Shown here: piece after piece, positions 33,974-41,799 of the stretch
How the letters are laid out: every line of letters starts with the position of its first letter
How positions within the stretch are numbered: the stretch's first letter is position 1
Origin: Pseudomonas fluorescens
Lineage (GTDB): Bacteria; Pseudomonadota; Gammaproteobacteria; Pseudomonadales; Pseudomonadaceae
Length of the DNA: 64,000 nucleotides
Direction of reading: 5' to 3'
NCBI RefSeq assembly: GCF_040448305.1
Contig: NZ_CP148752.1
Coordinates: forward strand, 4,216,001-4,280,000
The notes under the pieces: model-generated
Seen by the model: only the letters and a program-made list of their open reading frames with translations
Databases searched by the model: none
Told to the model about the DNA's origin: nothing
Made by a program: the position numbers and the translations under genes

Positions 33974-34063
33974 AGACCTTCGGGTCTACCGGGTTGCCGT
34001 TTCCCCGGGTTTCCAGCCTGCGTACAGCTGCCACCCCTTCGTCTGGAAACGAACGTGGCAGCT
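33974..34063 (+). promoter_or_regulatory. Structured leader of the DUF6124 gene
   Basis: Two hairpins precede the start at 34087: AGACC-TTCG-GGTCT (33974-33987, a UUCG tetraloop) and AGCTGCCAC (34026-34034) with GTGGCAGCT (34055-34063), a perfect 9-bp stem. The second ends about 10 bases before the Shine-Dalgarno (AGCGGAG). The arrangement suggests a regulatory 5' UTR. Upstream, 33701-33973 shows no supported gene. Confidence 0.5.
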
Positions 34064-34086
34064 TCAACCATGAAGCGGAGACAGCC

Positions 34087-34446
34087 ATGTTCAAAGTCAC
34101 CCCCAACCCGCCGGACACCGATCCGACATCCCCGTACGAATCCGATTCAAACAAGCTCAACGAGGCCGCCGAACGCGCGCTCGCCTTCCATTTCCCCTCG
34201 ACTGCCGACATCAAAGCCAATCCACGTACACCCAGCACTTTGTTTACCGTGGACCCTGAGGTCGATACCGAAACCCTGATGGTGTATCTGGTCGAAACGC
34301 TGGCCTCGGTCGATGTGATGGTGCACCAGTTGGTGGATCACCTGGATGGAGGATCGCGCAATGCCCTGCTGGGGATTTCCAACAGTGTGATGTTGGCGGA
34401 GATCACGGCGAATCGGGTGCTGGACCAAATCGACCCGCGCGAATAA
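34087..34446 (+). CDS. DUF6124-family protein
   Basis: A 119-residue protein: MFKVTPNPPDTDP, a disordered Pro/Ser/Asp-rich start, then a helical part (TETLMVYLVETLASVDVMVH, LGISNSVMLAEITANRVLDQ). It matches a small-protein family I know as DUF6124 (DUF3077-like) from Pseudomonas, often present in several copies per genome. No function is known to me. No membrane span or signal. The start is set by AGCGGAG; a longer frame upstream runs through the structured leader and is rejected. Confidence 0.72.
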   Translation: MFKVTPNPPDTDPTSPYESDSNKLNEAAERALAFHFPSTADIKANPRTPSTLFTVDPEVDTETLMVYLVETLASVDVMVHQLVDHLDGGSRNALLGISNSVMLAEITANRVLDQIDPRE

Positions 34447-34472
34447 TCACTGAATCTGTGGCTGACGCTGAC

Positions 34473-34582
34473 CCTGTGGCGAGGGGGCTTGCTCCCGCTG
34501 GACTGCGCAGCAGGCCCTGCTTTTCAGGTGAAGAGCTGGGGCCGCTACGCGACCCAGCGGGAGCAAGCTCCCTCGCCACAGG
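34473..34582. repeat. REP dyad, variant arms
   Basis: CCTGTGGCGAGGGGGCTTGC is mirrored by GCAAGCTCCCTCGCCACAGG, enclosing about 70 bp. The arms differ from the GTGGGAGCGAGC type used elsewhere in the window (GGCGAGGGGG), so this is a separate REP subfamily. Confidence 0.85.
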
Positions 34583-34613
34583 TTTTGTGTTTTTGATGTT
34601 GGCTGGGCCATCA

Positions 34614-35630
34614 CTAGTTCGGGTCCAGCAACCCGCCACTCCAGTTACGCGACACCCGGCTACCGGTGAATTTCGCCACCCCCATGCCCTGGGGTATCAG
34701 TCGATCGCGATAGCGCGTCACCAGGCGCCCCGCTTGTTCGGCGTGCAGCACCACTTCGGAAGACGGATCACCCGGCCGCCCGAGAATCCGCGCAAAGCGT
34801 TGGCCTTCTTCGACGAAATCCCCCAGCTCCTTTTCGAAGATCAACACCCCGGGTTGCGGGGCGATGATGGTTTCCATATGGCCCATTTCCACGGCTTCGA
34901 CGGGCCAGTCCGCGAGCGCCACTGACTCATCGATGACACCGCAACCGCACAGCCAGTTGTACAGCCCTTCTGCATCCTGTTCGGCGAAACGATCGCTGAC
35001 ATCGCCCTGCCCGCGCAGCTCCAGGGTGGCGGCCATGCGCCCCGCTGTGACTCCGTCGCGTATCCAAGGGGCAATGATGGTTTCCTCGAAGGAGCCATCG
35101 CCGCCGTCGTCCCAGATGATCGCCACGTCCATCTTCATCGCCGCCGCCAGTTCGCGGCCACGGGGCCAGAAACTGCGGTGTACGTAGAGGTACGGCAAGG
35201 CCTCGTCATCGGTGTGCAGGTCGAGCATCACATCGGCCGGGGCGGCCAGTTGCACCAGTTGCTTTTGCCATTGCTGAACGCAGGTCGAAGGTCGCTCCAT
35301 GGCCGCCGACTGGTCGAACGCGCGATTGAAGTTATGTCCGGTAGCGTCGTGATAACGGCCGAGGATCCGCCCCTGACGAAACTGCCCGATACCCAGCGGG
35401 TTGGCCTGCGGCACCACGGTGATGTTGCCTTTGAGCCGGCCCTGGGTTTCGGCGGATTGCAGTCGTTGCATCAGCAGGTGCAGGACCAGCATCCCGGCGA
35501 TTTCATCGGCATGTACACCGGCCTGCAGGTGCACGTTCGGCCCGCTGCCGTCGCCTGCATAACGCCAGGCACCGACCCGCACGGCATCGCCGTTGTTGTT
35601 GCAAACACTGAACGAAATATCCTGCGGCAT
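34614..35630 (-). CDS. AstE/aspartoacylase-like M14 zinc hydrolase
   Basis: A 338-residue carboxypeptidase-fold hydrolase of the succinylglutamate desuccinylase/aspartoacylase family. Zinc and catalytic marks are VHLQAGVHADEIAGM, GHNFNRAF, DVMLDLHTDDEALPY and AATLELRGQGDVSD; the C-terminal part (from about 250) is a small beta barrel (APQPGVLIFEKELGDFVEEG). It should remove an acyl group from an N-acyl amino acid. It is divergent from the TetR gene with a shared palindrome between them, and probably serves the amino-acid locus to its right. Confidence 0.85.
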   Translation of the reverse strand: MPQDISFSVCNNNGDAVRVGAWRYAGDGSGPNVHLQAGVHADEIAGMLVLHLLMQRLQSAETQGRLKGNITVVPQANPLGIGQFRQGRILGRYHDATGHNFNRAFDQSAAMERPSTCVQQWQKQLVQLAAPADVMLDLHTDDEALPYLYVHRSFWPRGRELAAAMKMDVAIIWDDGGDGSFEETIIAPWIRDGVTAGRMAATLELRGQGDVSDRFAEQDAEGLYNWLCGCGVIDESVALADWPVEAVEMGHMETIIAPQPGVLIFEKELGDFVEEGQRFARILGRPGDPSSEVVLHAEQAGRLVTRYRDRLIPQGMGVAKFTGSRVSRNWSGGLLDPN

Positions 35631-35691
35631 TGGCTTTCCCTCCCGTCATGAACCTTGAAAAACGTTGTATCGCTGCTGCCGAGGCTGGTGA

Positions 35692-35707
35692 TTGAACAGA
35701 CGTTCAA
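35692..35707. promoter_or_regulatory. TetR operator candidate 1
   Basis: TTGAAC-AGAC-GTTCAA is a perfect 6+6 palindrome between the divergent AstE-like and TetR genes. TGAACAnnCGTTCA is repeated exactly at 41720-41733 upstream of the aminotransferase-ATPase fusion. Confidence 0.6.
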
Positions 35708-35747
35708 CTAAGCTCGGTATCGTGGAACCTCACCCAAGGACAGCCTT

Positions 35748-36383
35748 GTGACAACCAATGCCCCGAAAAACCGCCGCGCCGAACCCGATGACCGTCGCGA
35801 AATGCTGGTGGCCGCCACCCTGCGCTGCCTGGGTCGCGACGGTCACGCCGGGATTTCCGTACGGCGCATTGCCACCGAGGCCGGGGTGTCCGTGGGGTTG
35901 CTCAACCACCACTTCGGCAGCATCGAGGCACTGATCGCCGACACCTACCAGCGGCTCGCCAGCGAACTGACCACCGCCCTGCTCCAGGAAATCGAGCAGG
36001 CCGAGACACCCGCGCAAAAGATCGATGCCTTCCTCGAAGGCTCGTTCTCGCCCAGGGTCATGGACCCGAAACTGCTCGGCGTGTGGGTGGTGTTCTGGAG
36101 CCTGATCCGTCACTCCGAACACGTCAGCCAGTCCCACGAAAAAAGCTACCGCGCCTACCTTGATCTGATCCGCCAGTTGCTCGACGGGCTGGCCGCCAGC
36201 GAAGGCTTCGTGATTCACGACACGCGCCTGGCCGCCATCGGCTTATCGGCGATGCTCGACGGTCTCTGGCTCGAGTGGTGCCTGAACCCCGAGACCTTCA
36301 GCGCCGCCAACGGACTGCATATCTGCCGCTGCTGGATAAAGGGGCTGCGTCACGGAGCATTCAGCACCGACGACGTCCTGTGA
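35748..36383 (+). CDS. TetR-family regulator, BetI-like
   Basis: A 211-residue repressor beginning at GTG behind AAGGA. The DNA-binding helix-turn-helix is GISVRRIATEAGVSVGLLNH, HHFGSIEALI. The C-terminal ligand domain has the BetI signature region (LLGVWVVFWSLIRHSEHV, YLDLIRQLLDGLAASEG). It likely binds the palindromes at 35692 and 41720, controlling itself, the AstE-like gene and the transport operon. The ligand is perhaps an amine or amino acid handled by that operon. The end overlaps the convergent exporter gene by 141 bp. Confidence 0.9.
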   Translation: MTTNAPKNRRAEPDDRREMLVAATLRCLGRDGHAGISVRRIATEAGVSVGLLNHHFGSIEALIADTYQRLASELTTALLQEIEQAETPAQKIDAFLEGSFSPRVMDPKLLGVWVVFWSLIRHSEHVSQSHEKSYRAYLDLIRQLLDGLAASEGFVIHDTRLAAIGLSAMLDGLWLEWCLNPETFSAANGLHICRCWIKGLRHGAFSTDDVL

Positions 36384-37247
36384 CGGATGCCGGCCGAAGA
36401 TCATTGCCAGGGTGCCGCTGACCGCGATCAGCCCGGCACCGATCATCAGCGACGTATCCATCAACGTGCCCCAGACCAGGCTCGACAGCGCAAACGCCCA
36501 GATCAGTCCGGTGTATTCGAACGGCGCGAGCAAGGTCGCGGTGGCGCGGCGGAAACTGGCGAACAACAGGAACTGGCCGATGCCGCCCACCAGGCCGGCA
36601 CCGAGCATGCCCAGCCAGGCGGGTGTCGGCGCTGGCGTGTGGGTCCACGGCAGGGCGACCGCCATGCAGATCACGAACACCACGTTGGTGATCAGCATCT
36701 GCTCCAGCACCGAGGTCTGTTCATCCACCTGACGCAGCTGAATATAGGTAAACGCCCAGCACATCGCCGCCAGCAGGGTCAGGACGATCGGCAACGGATC
36801 GGTCATGTTGTCGGGGCGACAGGCAATGACCACCCCGACAAAACCGATGATCAGGCTGAACCACTGCCAGCCGCTGGCGCGCTCCTTGAGAATCACCGCC
36901 GCCAGCACCGTGACCATGATCGGCGCGGAAAAATACAGGGTGGTCATCTCGGCCAGGGTCAGGTCCCGGGCCGCCGTGTAGTACAGCACCCAGGCGACAA
37001 TCGACAGCAAGCCGCGCACCACCAGCAGGCGCCGGCTCGGCGAGCGCCAGGCCCGCTGGATCAGGCGCAGGCGCCCCACCAGCAACACTGCCACGACCAC
37101 CACGGCGGCGCGCCAGAACAGAATGGTGACCACCGAATAATCGGCCACCAGCCACTTGATGACCGCATCCTGCAACGACAGGAATGCGTAGCCCAGGGTG
37201 CACAGGCCAATGCCCTGCAACGACCGGTCAACCCGTGGCGAACTCAT
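36243..37247 (-). CDS. DMT/EamA-family transporter
   Basis: A 334-residue inner-membrane protein with ten predicted spans in two EamA repeats: YAFLSLQDAVIKWLVADYSV, AEMTTLYFSAPIMVTVLAAV, and in the second half MCWAFTYIQLRQVDEQTSVL. Relatives export amino acids or other metabolites. It ends the leftward operon; its ATG overlaps the permease stop by one base. The last 45 or so residues extend past the usual end into the antisense of tetR, so the C-terminus is atypical. Confidence 0.88.
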   Translation of the reverse strand: MSSPRVDRSLQGIGLCTLGYAFLSLQDAVIKWLVADYSVVTILFWRAAVVVVAVLLVGRLRLIQRAWRSPSRRLLVVRGLLSIVAWVLYYTAARDLTLAEMTTLYFSAPIMVTVLAAVILKERASGWQWFSLIIGFVGVVIACRPDNMTDPLPIVLTLLAAMCWAFTYIQLRQVDEQTSVLEQMLITNVVFVICMAVALPWTHTPAPTPAWLGMLGAGLVGGIGQFLLFASFRRATATLLAPFEYTGLIWAFALSSLVWGTLMDTSLMIGAGLIAVSGTLAMIFGRHPSQDVVGAECSVTQPLYPAAADMQSVGGAEGLGVQAPLEPETVEHRR

Positions 37248-37945
37248 CAGGCCGACCTGCGCACGGGCGTTCCGCGCCGTTCGGCAAAGGCAAACAGCGC
37301 TTCGATCAGGAACGTCAGGCAGACGTAGACGCCGGCCACCAGCAACAAGGGTTCGTACACCTGCAGGGTCTGTGCGCGGACCACGTTGGCGGCGCCGAGC
37401 AGATCGATCACGGCGATGGTCGAGGCCAGCGCCGTGGACTTGAGCAGCATCACGGTTTCCCCGGCCAGGGTCGGCAGCAGCAGGCGCATCGCCCGGGGCA
37501 AGCGTACCCGCAGCAAGGACTGGCGCGCCGTCATGCCGAAGGCCGAGGCCGCTTCCATTTCACCCTTGGGCACCGCCAGCAGGCCACCGCGAATCACTTC
37601 GCCGACATAAGCCCCCACCGACACCACCAGGGCGAACACGATGTACCAGTAACCGTCGCGCAGGTACGGCCAGAGGAAGCTGCCGCGAATCAGAGGGAAC
37701 TGGGCAAACAGGCTGCCCAGGCCGTAGTAGAAAATGTAGATCTGGATCAGCAACGGCGTCCCGCGGGTCACGCTGGTGTAGAACAGACTGACCTTGGCGA
37801 TCACCCTGTTTTTCGAGATCCGCGCCAGCGCCACCAGCACCGCCAGGACAAACCCGAACACACTGGCGATCAATAGAATCGTGAGGGTGGTTTGCAGCCC
37901 CCGGCCCAACAGTGCCGCGTATTCAACTATCCACGCTGGAATCAT
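37247..37945 (-). CDS. Polar amino acid ABC permease (HisM/GltK-like)
   Basis: A 232-residue permease of the HisM type: GLQTTLTILLIASVFGFVLA, FYTSVTRGTPLLIQIYIFYY and the EAA loop MEAASAFGMTARQSLLRVRL near residue 130. It pairs with the HisQ-like permease encoded 18 bp upstream, the HisJ-like binding protein and the ATPase domain of the fusion protein. The only ATPase in the operon is that fusion. Confidence 0.92.
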   Translation of the reverse strand: MIPAWIVEYAALLGRGLQTTLTILLIASVFGFVLAVLVALARISKNRVIAKVSLFYTSVTRGTPLLIQIYIFYYGLGSLFAQFPLIRGSFLWPYLRDGYWYIVFALVVSVGAYVGEVIRGGLLAVPKGEMEAASAFGMTARQSLLRVRLPRAMRLLLPTLAGETVMLLKSTALASTIAVIDLLGAANVVRAQTLQVYEPLLLVAGVYVCLTFLIEALFAFAERRGTPVRRSA

Positions 37946-37963
37946 TTCATTCTCTCTGCCGGT

Positions 37964-38677
37964 TCAGTCAACAAGAGGCATCCAGCGACGAATGCGTCGC
38001 TCCAACCGTCCCGAAAGGTAGTTGGACACCAGCGTCACCGCGTAATACAGCGCCGCGGCCGTGAGGTAGAACAACAGATAGTGGCGCGTCGATCCCGCGC
38101 CTTGCTTGGCGGTGTACAGCAGCTCGTTGGTGCCGACCACGCTGATCAGCGCACTGTCCTTGATCAGGTTGATCCACAGGTTGGCCATCCCGGCCATGGC
38201 GTAAGGCGCCATGATCGGCAGCGTGACCCGGCGGAACAGACCGAAGCCGTTGAGGCCGAACGCCTTGGCCGCTTCGATCTGGCCGAAGGGAATCGCCTGG
38301 ATCGCCGCGCGGAAAATCTCCGAGGCGTAGGCGCCCTGCACCAGCCCCAGCACCACGATGGCCGCCAGCGGTCCGCTGACATTAACCGCGCCGTAGCCGA
38401 GATGGGTCATCAACGAATTGAGGAGCATGGAGCCGACGTAGTACAGCAACAGAATCAGTAGCAATTCCGGAACCGCGCGGAACAAGGTGGTGTAGCCGCG
38501 CATCAGCGCTGCAATCGGCTTTGGCGCGCCCAGTTTGAGGCACGCCACCACCAGCCCGATCGCCAGCCCGAGCACAAAGGCCCCGGCGGAAATCTGCAGG
38601 GTCATCCAGAGCCCCTTCAACAGCGCACTGCCCCATCCCTGCTCGGTGAAATTGATCAGATCGAACATTGCCGGCAT
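37964..38677 (-). CDS. Polar amino acid ABC permease (HisQ-like)
   Basis: A 237-residue permease: GLWMTLQISAGAFVLGLAIG, GYTTLFRAVPELLLILLLYY and the EAA loop IEAAKAFGLNGFGLFRRVTL. The start MPAMFDL is chosen for its GGAGAG Shine-Dalgarno six bases upstream; the Met three codons later is possible. A REP dyad separates it from the binding-protein gene. Confidence 0.92.
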   Translation of the reverse strand: MPAMFDLINFTEQGWGSALLKGLWMTLQISAGAFVLGLAIGLVVACLKLGAPKPIAALMRGYTTLFRAVPELLLILLLYYVGSMLLNSLMTHLGYGAVNVSGPLAAIVVLGLVQGAYASEIFRAAIQAIPFGQIEAAKAFGLNGFGLFRRVTLPIMAPYAMAGMANLWINLIKDSALISVVGTNELLYTAKQGAGSTRHYLLFYLTAAALYYAVTLVSNYLSGRLERRIRRWMPLVD

Positions 38678-38705
38678 ATCACTCTCCAGTCGGAGGACAC
38701 GGTCC

Positions 38706-38809
38706 CCTGTAGGAGCGAGCCCGCTCGCGAAAAACGTTAACGATGACGCGGTCATTCAGATGACCCGCGGCGCTTTTGCGTCCATCGCGAGCAGGCTCGC
38801 TCCTACAGG
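38706..38809. repeat. REP dyad (inverted pair)
   Basis: CTGTAGGAGCGAGCCCGCTC and GAGCAGGCTCGCTCCTACAG face each other around about 60 bp, inside the operon between the binding-protein and permease genes, where it may stabilise the binding-protein message. Confidence 0.9.
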
Positions 38810-38828
38810 GTTTTTTGTGTGCCTGGGA

Positions 38829-39611
38829 TCAGAACGCAGGCTTCACGCTGGTGCCGAAGTAGCTCTGGGACAGGTCGTCGTAGTCCTTGCTCGCCAGCAA
38901 CTCCTGGATGGCCTTGTCCAGTTTGGCCTTGAGTTCGGTGTCGTCCTTGCGCAGGCCGGCCCCCACGCCTTTGCCGAAGATCGGGTCATAAGGCACGGTG
39001 CCGAGGTAGGCCAGGTCCTTGGCATCCGGGGTCTTGATGAACGCGGCCATGGCGGTGCCGTCGGCCATCATCAGGTCGATGCGCCCGGCAATCAGGTCGG
39101 CGTTGGCCGAGTCCTGGGTGTCGTAGTACTTAACGTCGGCAATTTTTTCGTAGTAGGTCTTCAGGTAACTGGCGCTCACGGTCGAGTTCTGCACGCCGAT
39201 GATCTTGCCCTTGAGGTCATCCGGGTACTTCTTCACCGCCGCCTCTTTCGGGCCGACGACGGCAATCACCGAGTCGTAGTAGGCCTTGCTGAAGGCGATC
39301 TGTTTTTCCCGTTCTTCGGTCACCGACATCGAGGAAAAGATCACGTCGATCTTCTTCGCCAGCAGCGACGGAATGATGCCGTCCCACGCCACTTCCTTGA
39401 TCTCGCACTCGGCTTTCATTTCGCTGCACAGCTTGTGAATCAGGTCGACTTCAAAACCTTTCCACACGCCGTTGGCCTGCTTCTCGGTGTACGGCGGATA
39501 GGGTTCCGCTGCCACTGCGAACCTGATCGGCTGTGCCTGAGCAGCGCTCATGCCGGCCAGCATTACGCAGGCCGCACCGGTCAACCAGTTTGCAAAACGT
39601 CGATTTCCCAT
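38829..39611 (-). CDS. Amino acid ABC binding protein (HisJ/ArgT-like)
   Basis: A 260-residue periplasmic binding protein (signal about 1-26, AQA/QP): IRFAVAAEPYPPYTEKQANG, GFEVDLIHKLCSEMKAECEI, DVIFSSMSVTEEREKQIAFS. These are the family-3 signatures shared by lysine/arginine/ornithine, histidine and opine binders. The ligand cannot be read reliably; a basic amino acid or derivative is plausible. Confidence 0.92.
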   Translation of the reverse strand: MGNRRFANWLTGAACVMLAGMSAAQAQPIRFAVAAEPYPPYTEKQANGVWKGFEVDLIHKLCSEMKAECEIKEVAWDGIIPSLLAKKIDVIFSSMSVTEEREKQIAFSKAYYDSVIAVVGPKEAAVKKYPDDLKGKIIGVQNSTVSASYLKTYYEKIADVKYYDTQDSANADLIAGRIDLMMADGTAMAAFIKTPDAKDLAYLGTVPYDPIFGKGVGAGLRKDDTELKAKLDKAIQELLASKDYDDLSQSYFGTSVKPAF

Positions 39612-39638
39612 GTTGTTTTCCCGTCTTTTTATGATGAA

Positions 39639-41642
39639 TTAGCGAGTCTGATGAGCGTTGACGAATTGTCGGCAACGCTCGCTGCGTGGGTGTACGAACA
39701 CTTCGTCCGGCGAACCGGTTTCCTCGATCAGCCCTTGATGCAAAAAGGCGACTTTGGAAGAGACATCGCGTGCGAAAGCCATTTCATGGGTCACCAGGAT
39801 CATGGTCCGGCCTTCTTCGGCGAGGGAGCGGATCACCCGCAGCACTTCCCCGACCAGTTCCGGGTCGAGTGCCGAGGTGGGTTCATCGAACAGCATGACC
39901 TTGGGCCGCATGGCCAGGGCCCGGGCGATGGCCACCCGTTGTTGCTGTCCCCCGGAGAGAAACGCCGGGTACTCGTTGCGCTTGGCCGCCAGCCCGACGC
40001 GTTCGAGCAGCGCTTCGGCCCGTTCAGTGGCCTCCGCACGGCTTTCACGCAGGACCTGGGTCGGCGCTTCGATAAGGTTTTCCAGCACCGTGCGATGGGG
40101 CCAGAGGTTGAAGTTCTGGAACACCATGCCCAGGCTCGACCTTATGCGCACAAGCTGTTTGGCGTCCGACACCAGCGGTGCGCCGGGACGATTCTGGTTA
40201 AGGTGAATGCTTTCGCCATCGACCAGGATGCGTCCCTGATCCGGCACTTCGAGCATGTTGATGCAGCGCAGCAAGGTACTTTTGCCCGAGCCGCTGGCAC
40301 CGATCAGGGAGATCACGTCGCCCTCGCGGGCGGTCAGGGAAACGCCCTTGAGCACTTCGATATTGCCGAAACGTTTGTGCAGGCCATCGACCTCGATCAT
40401 GGTCTTGGCCGCGACCGGTTCGACGGTCGCAGTGCTGGTCACCGTGCCGATCACCGGCCTCGGCGCTTCACCATTGAGTACCTGGACAAAGCCGCGAATG
40501 CGCTGGCAGGCCTGGGCCAGGCGCTCGTCACTGAGGGTGAACGAAAGCCGCACAAACCCCTGGGCCGGCTCACCGAATGCCGCCGCATCGAGCACCGAGA
40601 CACCGGCCTCGCGCAGCAGGCGCCAGGCGAACTCCAGTGAGGTCAGGCCGGTGCCGCGTACGTCCACCAGCACGAACATGCCGGCATCGGGGTTGAGCAC
40701 GCTGATGCCCGGGCAATCCGCCAGGCCGGACACCACCAGGTCGCGGCGCCGACGATAGATCTCGCGCATGCCGTGGGTGACTTCAGCGTGGGACTGCACG
40801 GCCTTGAGCGCCGCTTCCATGACGAAACCGGGCAAGCCGTACAGCATGCTCAGCACCAGGGTTTCGACATGATTGACCAAGGCTTCATTGGCCACGACCC
40901 AGCCGATGCGCCAACCGGTCATGGCATGGGATTTGGACAGGCTGCCGATCACCACGCAGCGCTCGGCCATGCCCGGCAACGCCGCCAGGCTCAGGTGTTC
41001 ACGCTCGTAGGCGAGGCTCTCGTAGACCTCGTCCACCACCACCCACAAGTCATGGGCGATGGCGAGTTCGGCGATGGCTTGCAGCTCTTCGCGACCCAGC
41101 ACAACGCCGGTGGGGTTGTTCGGATTGGAGAAGAAAATCGCCCGGGTGCGCGGGGTGATGGCCTTGGCCAACACCGCGGCATCAAGGCGGAAACCCGAGT
41201 CCGCCGCGCAGGGCACCCGCACCAGCGTGGCGCCGGACGCCTTGAGCGTCGCTTCGTAGGTGACGTACATCGGATCGAAGGCAATCACTTCGTCGCCGGC
41301 ACCGAGCAGGCACATCGAGGTGGCGAACAAGGCGTTCTGCGCACCGGCCGTGAGAATGACGTTCGACGCCCGCAGTTCGCGGTCGATCAGTTGGCTGTAG
41401 CGGCCGGCAATGGCCTCGCGCAAGGTCTGGCGGCCGGCGATTTCGGTGTAGTGGGTATCCCCTTCACGCAGGGCGTGGATGGCAGCGTCGGTGATGAAAT
41501 CGGGGGTGGGGAAATCCGGGTCGCCGACGCTGAGGATGATCACGTCCTCGCCTTTGCGCTGTGCCGCGTTGGCTGCGTTGTGGATATCCCAGGCGGCAAC
41601 GCCTTGGCCACTGATCCGTTCAACAAAGGGTGAAAACCGCAT
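39639..41642 (-). CDS. Fusion of class-I aminotransferase and amino acid ABC ATPase
   Basis: One uninterrupted 667-residue frame holds two enzymes. Residues about 1-385 are a fold-type I aminotransferase: SVGDPDFPTPDFITDAAIHA, FFSNPNNPTGVVLGREEL, PLP Lys in IGSLSKSHAMTGWRIGW. After a 25-residue Pro/Ala/Val-rich linker, residues about 412-667 are a HisP-like ATPase: Walker A GASGSGKST, signature LSGGQQQRVAIARAL, Walker B VMLFDEPTSALDPE. No Shine-Dalgarno precedes the Met at the junction, so separate translation is unlikely. It is the first gene of the operon and supplies its only ATPase, so substrate entry and transamination may be physically joined. The start MRFSPFV follows GAGG. Confidence 0.9.
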   Translation of the reverse strand: MRFSPFVERISGQGVAAWDIHNAANAAQRKGEDVIILSVGDPDFPTPDFITDAAIHALREGDTHYTEIAGRQTLREAIAGRYSQLIDRELRASNVILTAGAQNALFATSMCLLGAGDEVIAFDPMYVTYEATLKASGATLVRVPCAADSGFRLDAAVLAKAITPRTRAIFFSNPNNPTGVVLGREELQAIAELAIAHDLWVVVDEVYESLAYEREHLSLAALPGMAERCVVIGSLSKSHAMTGWRIGWVVANEALVNHVETLVLSMLYGLPGFVMEAALKAVQSHAEVTHGMREIYRRRRDLVVSGLADCPGISVLNPDAGMFVLVDVRGTGLTSLEFAWRLLREAGVSVLDAAAFGEPAQGFVRLSFTLSDERLAQACQRIRGFVQVLNGEAPRPVIGTVTSTATVEPVAAKTMIEVDGLHKRFGNIEVLKGVSLTAREGDVISLIGASGSGKSTLLRCINMLEVPDQGRILVDGESIHLNQNRPGAPLVSDAKQLVRIRSSLGMVFQNFNLWPHRTVLENLIEAPTQVLRESRAEATERAEALLERVGLAAKRNEYPAFLSGGQQQRVAIARALAMRPKVMLFDEPTSALDPELVGEVLRVIRSLAEEGRTMILVTHEMAFARDVSSKVAFLHQGLIEETGSPDEVFVHPRSERCRQFVNAHQTR

Positions 41643-41719
41643 GCCAGTGCCTCGTTCGAATTGAAGAAACGCAAGCCCGCAACCAGCCGGGGGAAGGTGG
41701 CCCCCAACATAGTCCAGAC

Positions 41720-41733
41720 TGAACACTCGTTCA
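41720..41733. promoter_or_regulatory. TetR operator candidate 2
   Basis: TGAAC-ACTC-GTTCA is a perfect palindrome about 80 bp upstream of the fusion gene. It matches the site at the tetR promoter in 12 of 14 positions (TGAACAnnCGTTCA), linking the whole transport operon to that regulator. Confidence 0.6.
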
Positions 41734-41799
41734 ACAGAAAACTCGCGAGGCTTCGCGTTCAGCGCAAACAGGTCGTTTTCACGACAGTCGCGCCGTTTT

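Noticed and set aside
34473..34582. Intrinsic terminator
   Set aside because: The arms are about 70 bp apart with no T-run; it is a REP-type dyad.
38535..40640. 701-codon plus-strand ORF across the binding-protein and fusion genes
   Set aside because: It crosses two real minus-strand genes and a REP dyad and has no recognisable domain.
39639..41642. Two separate genes instead of an aminotransferase-ATPase fusion
   Set aside because: No stop codon or ribosome site occurs between the domains; the frame is continuous through the linker.
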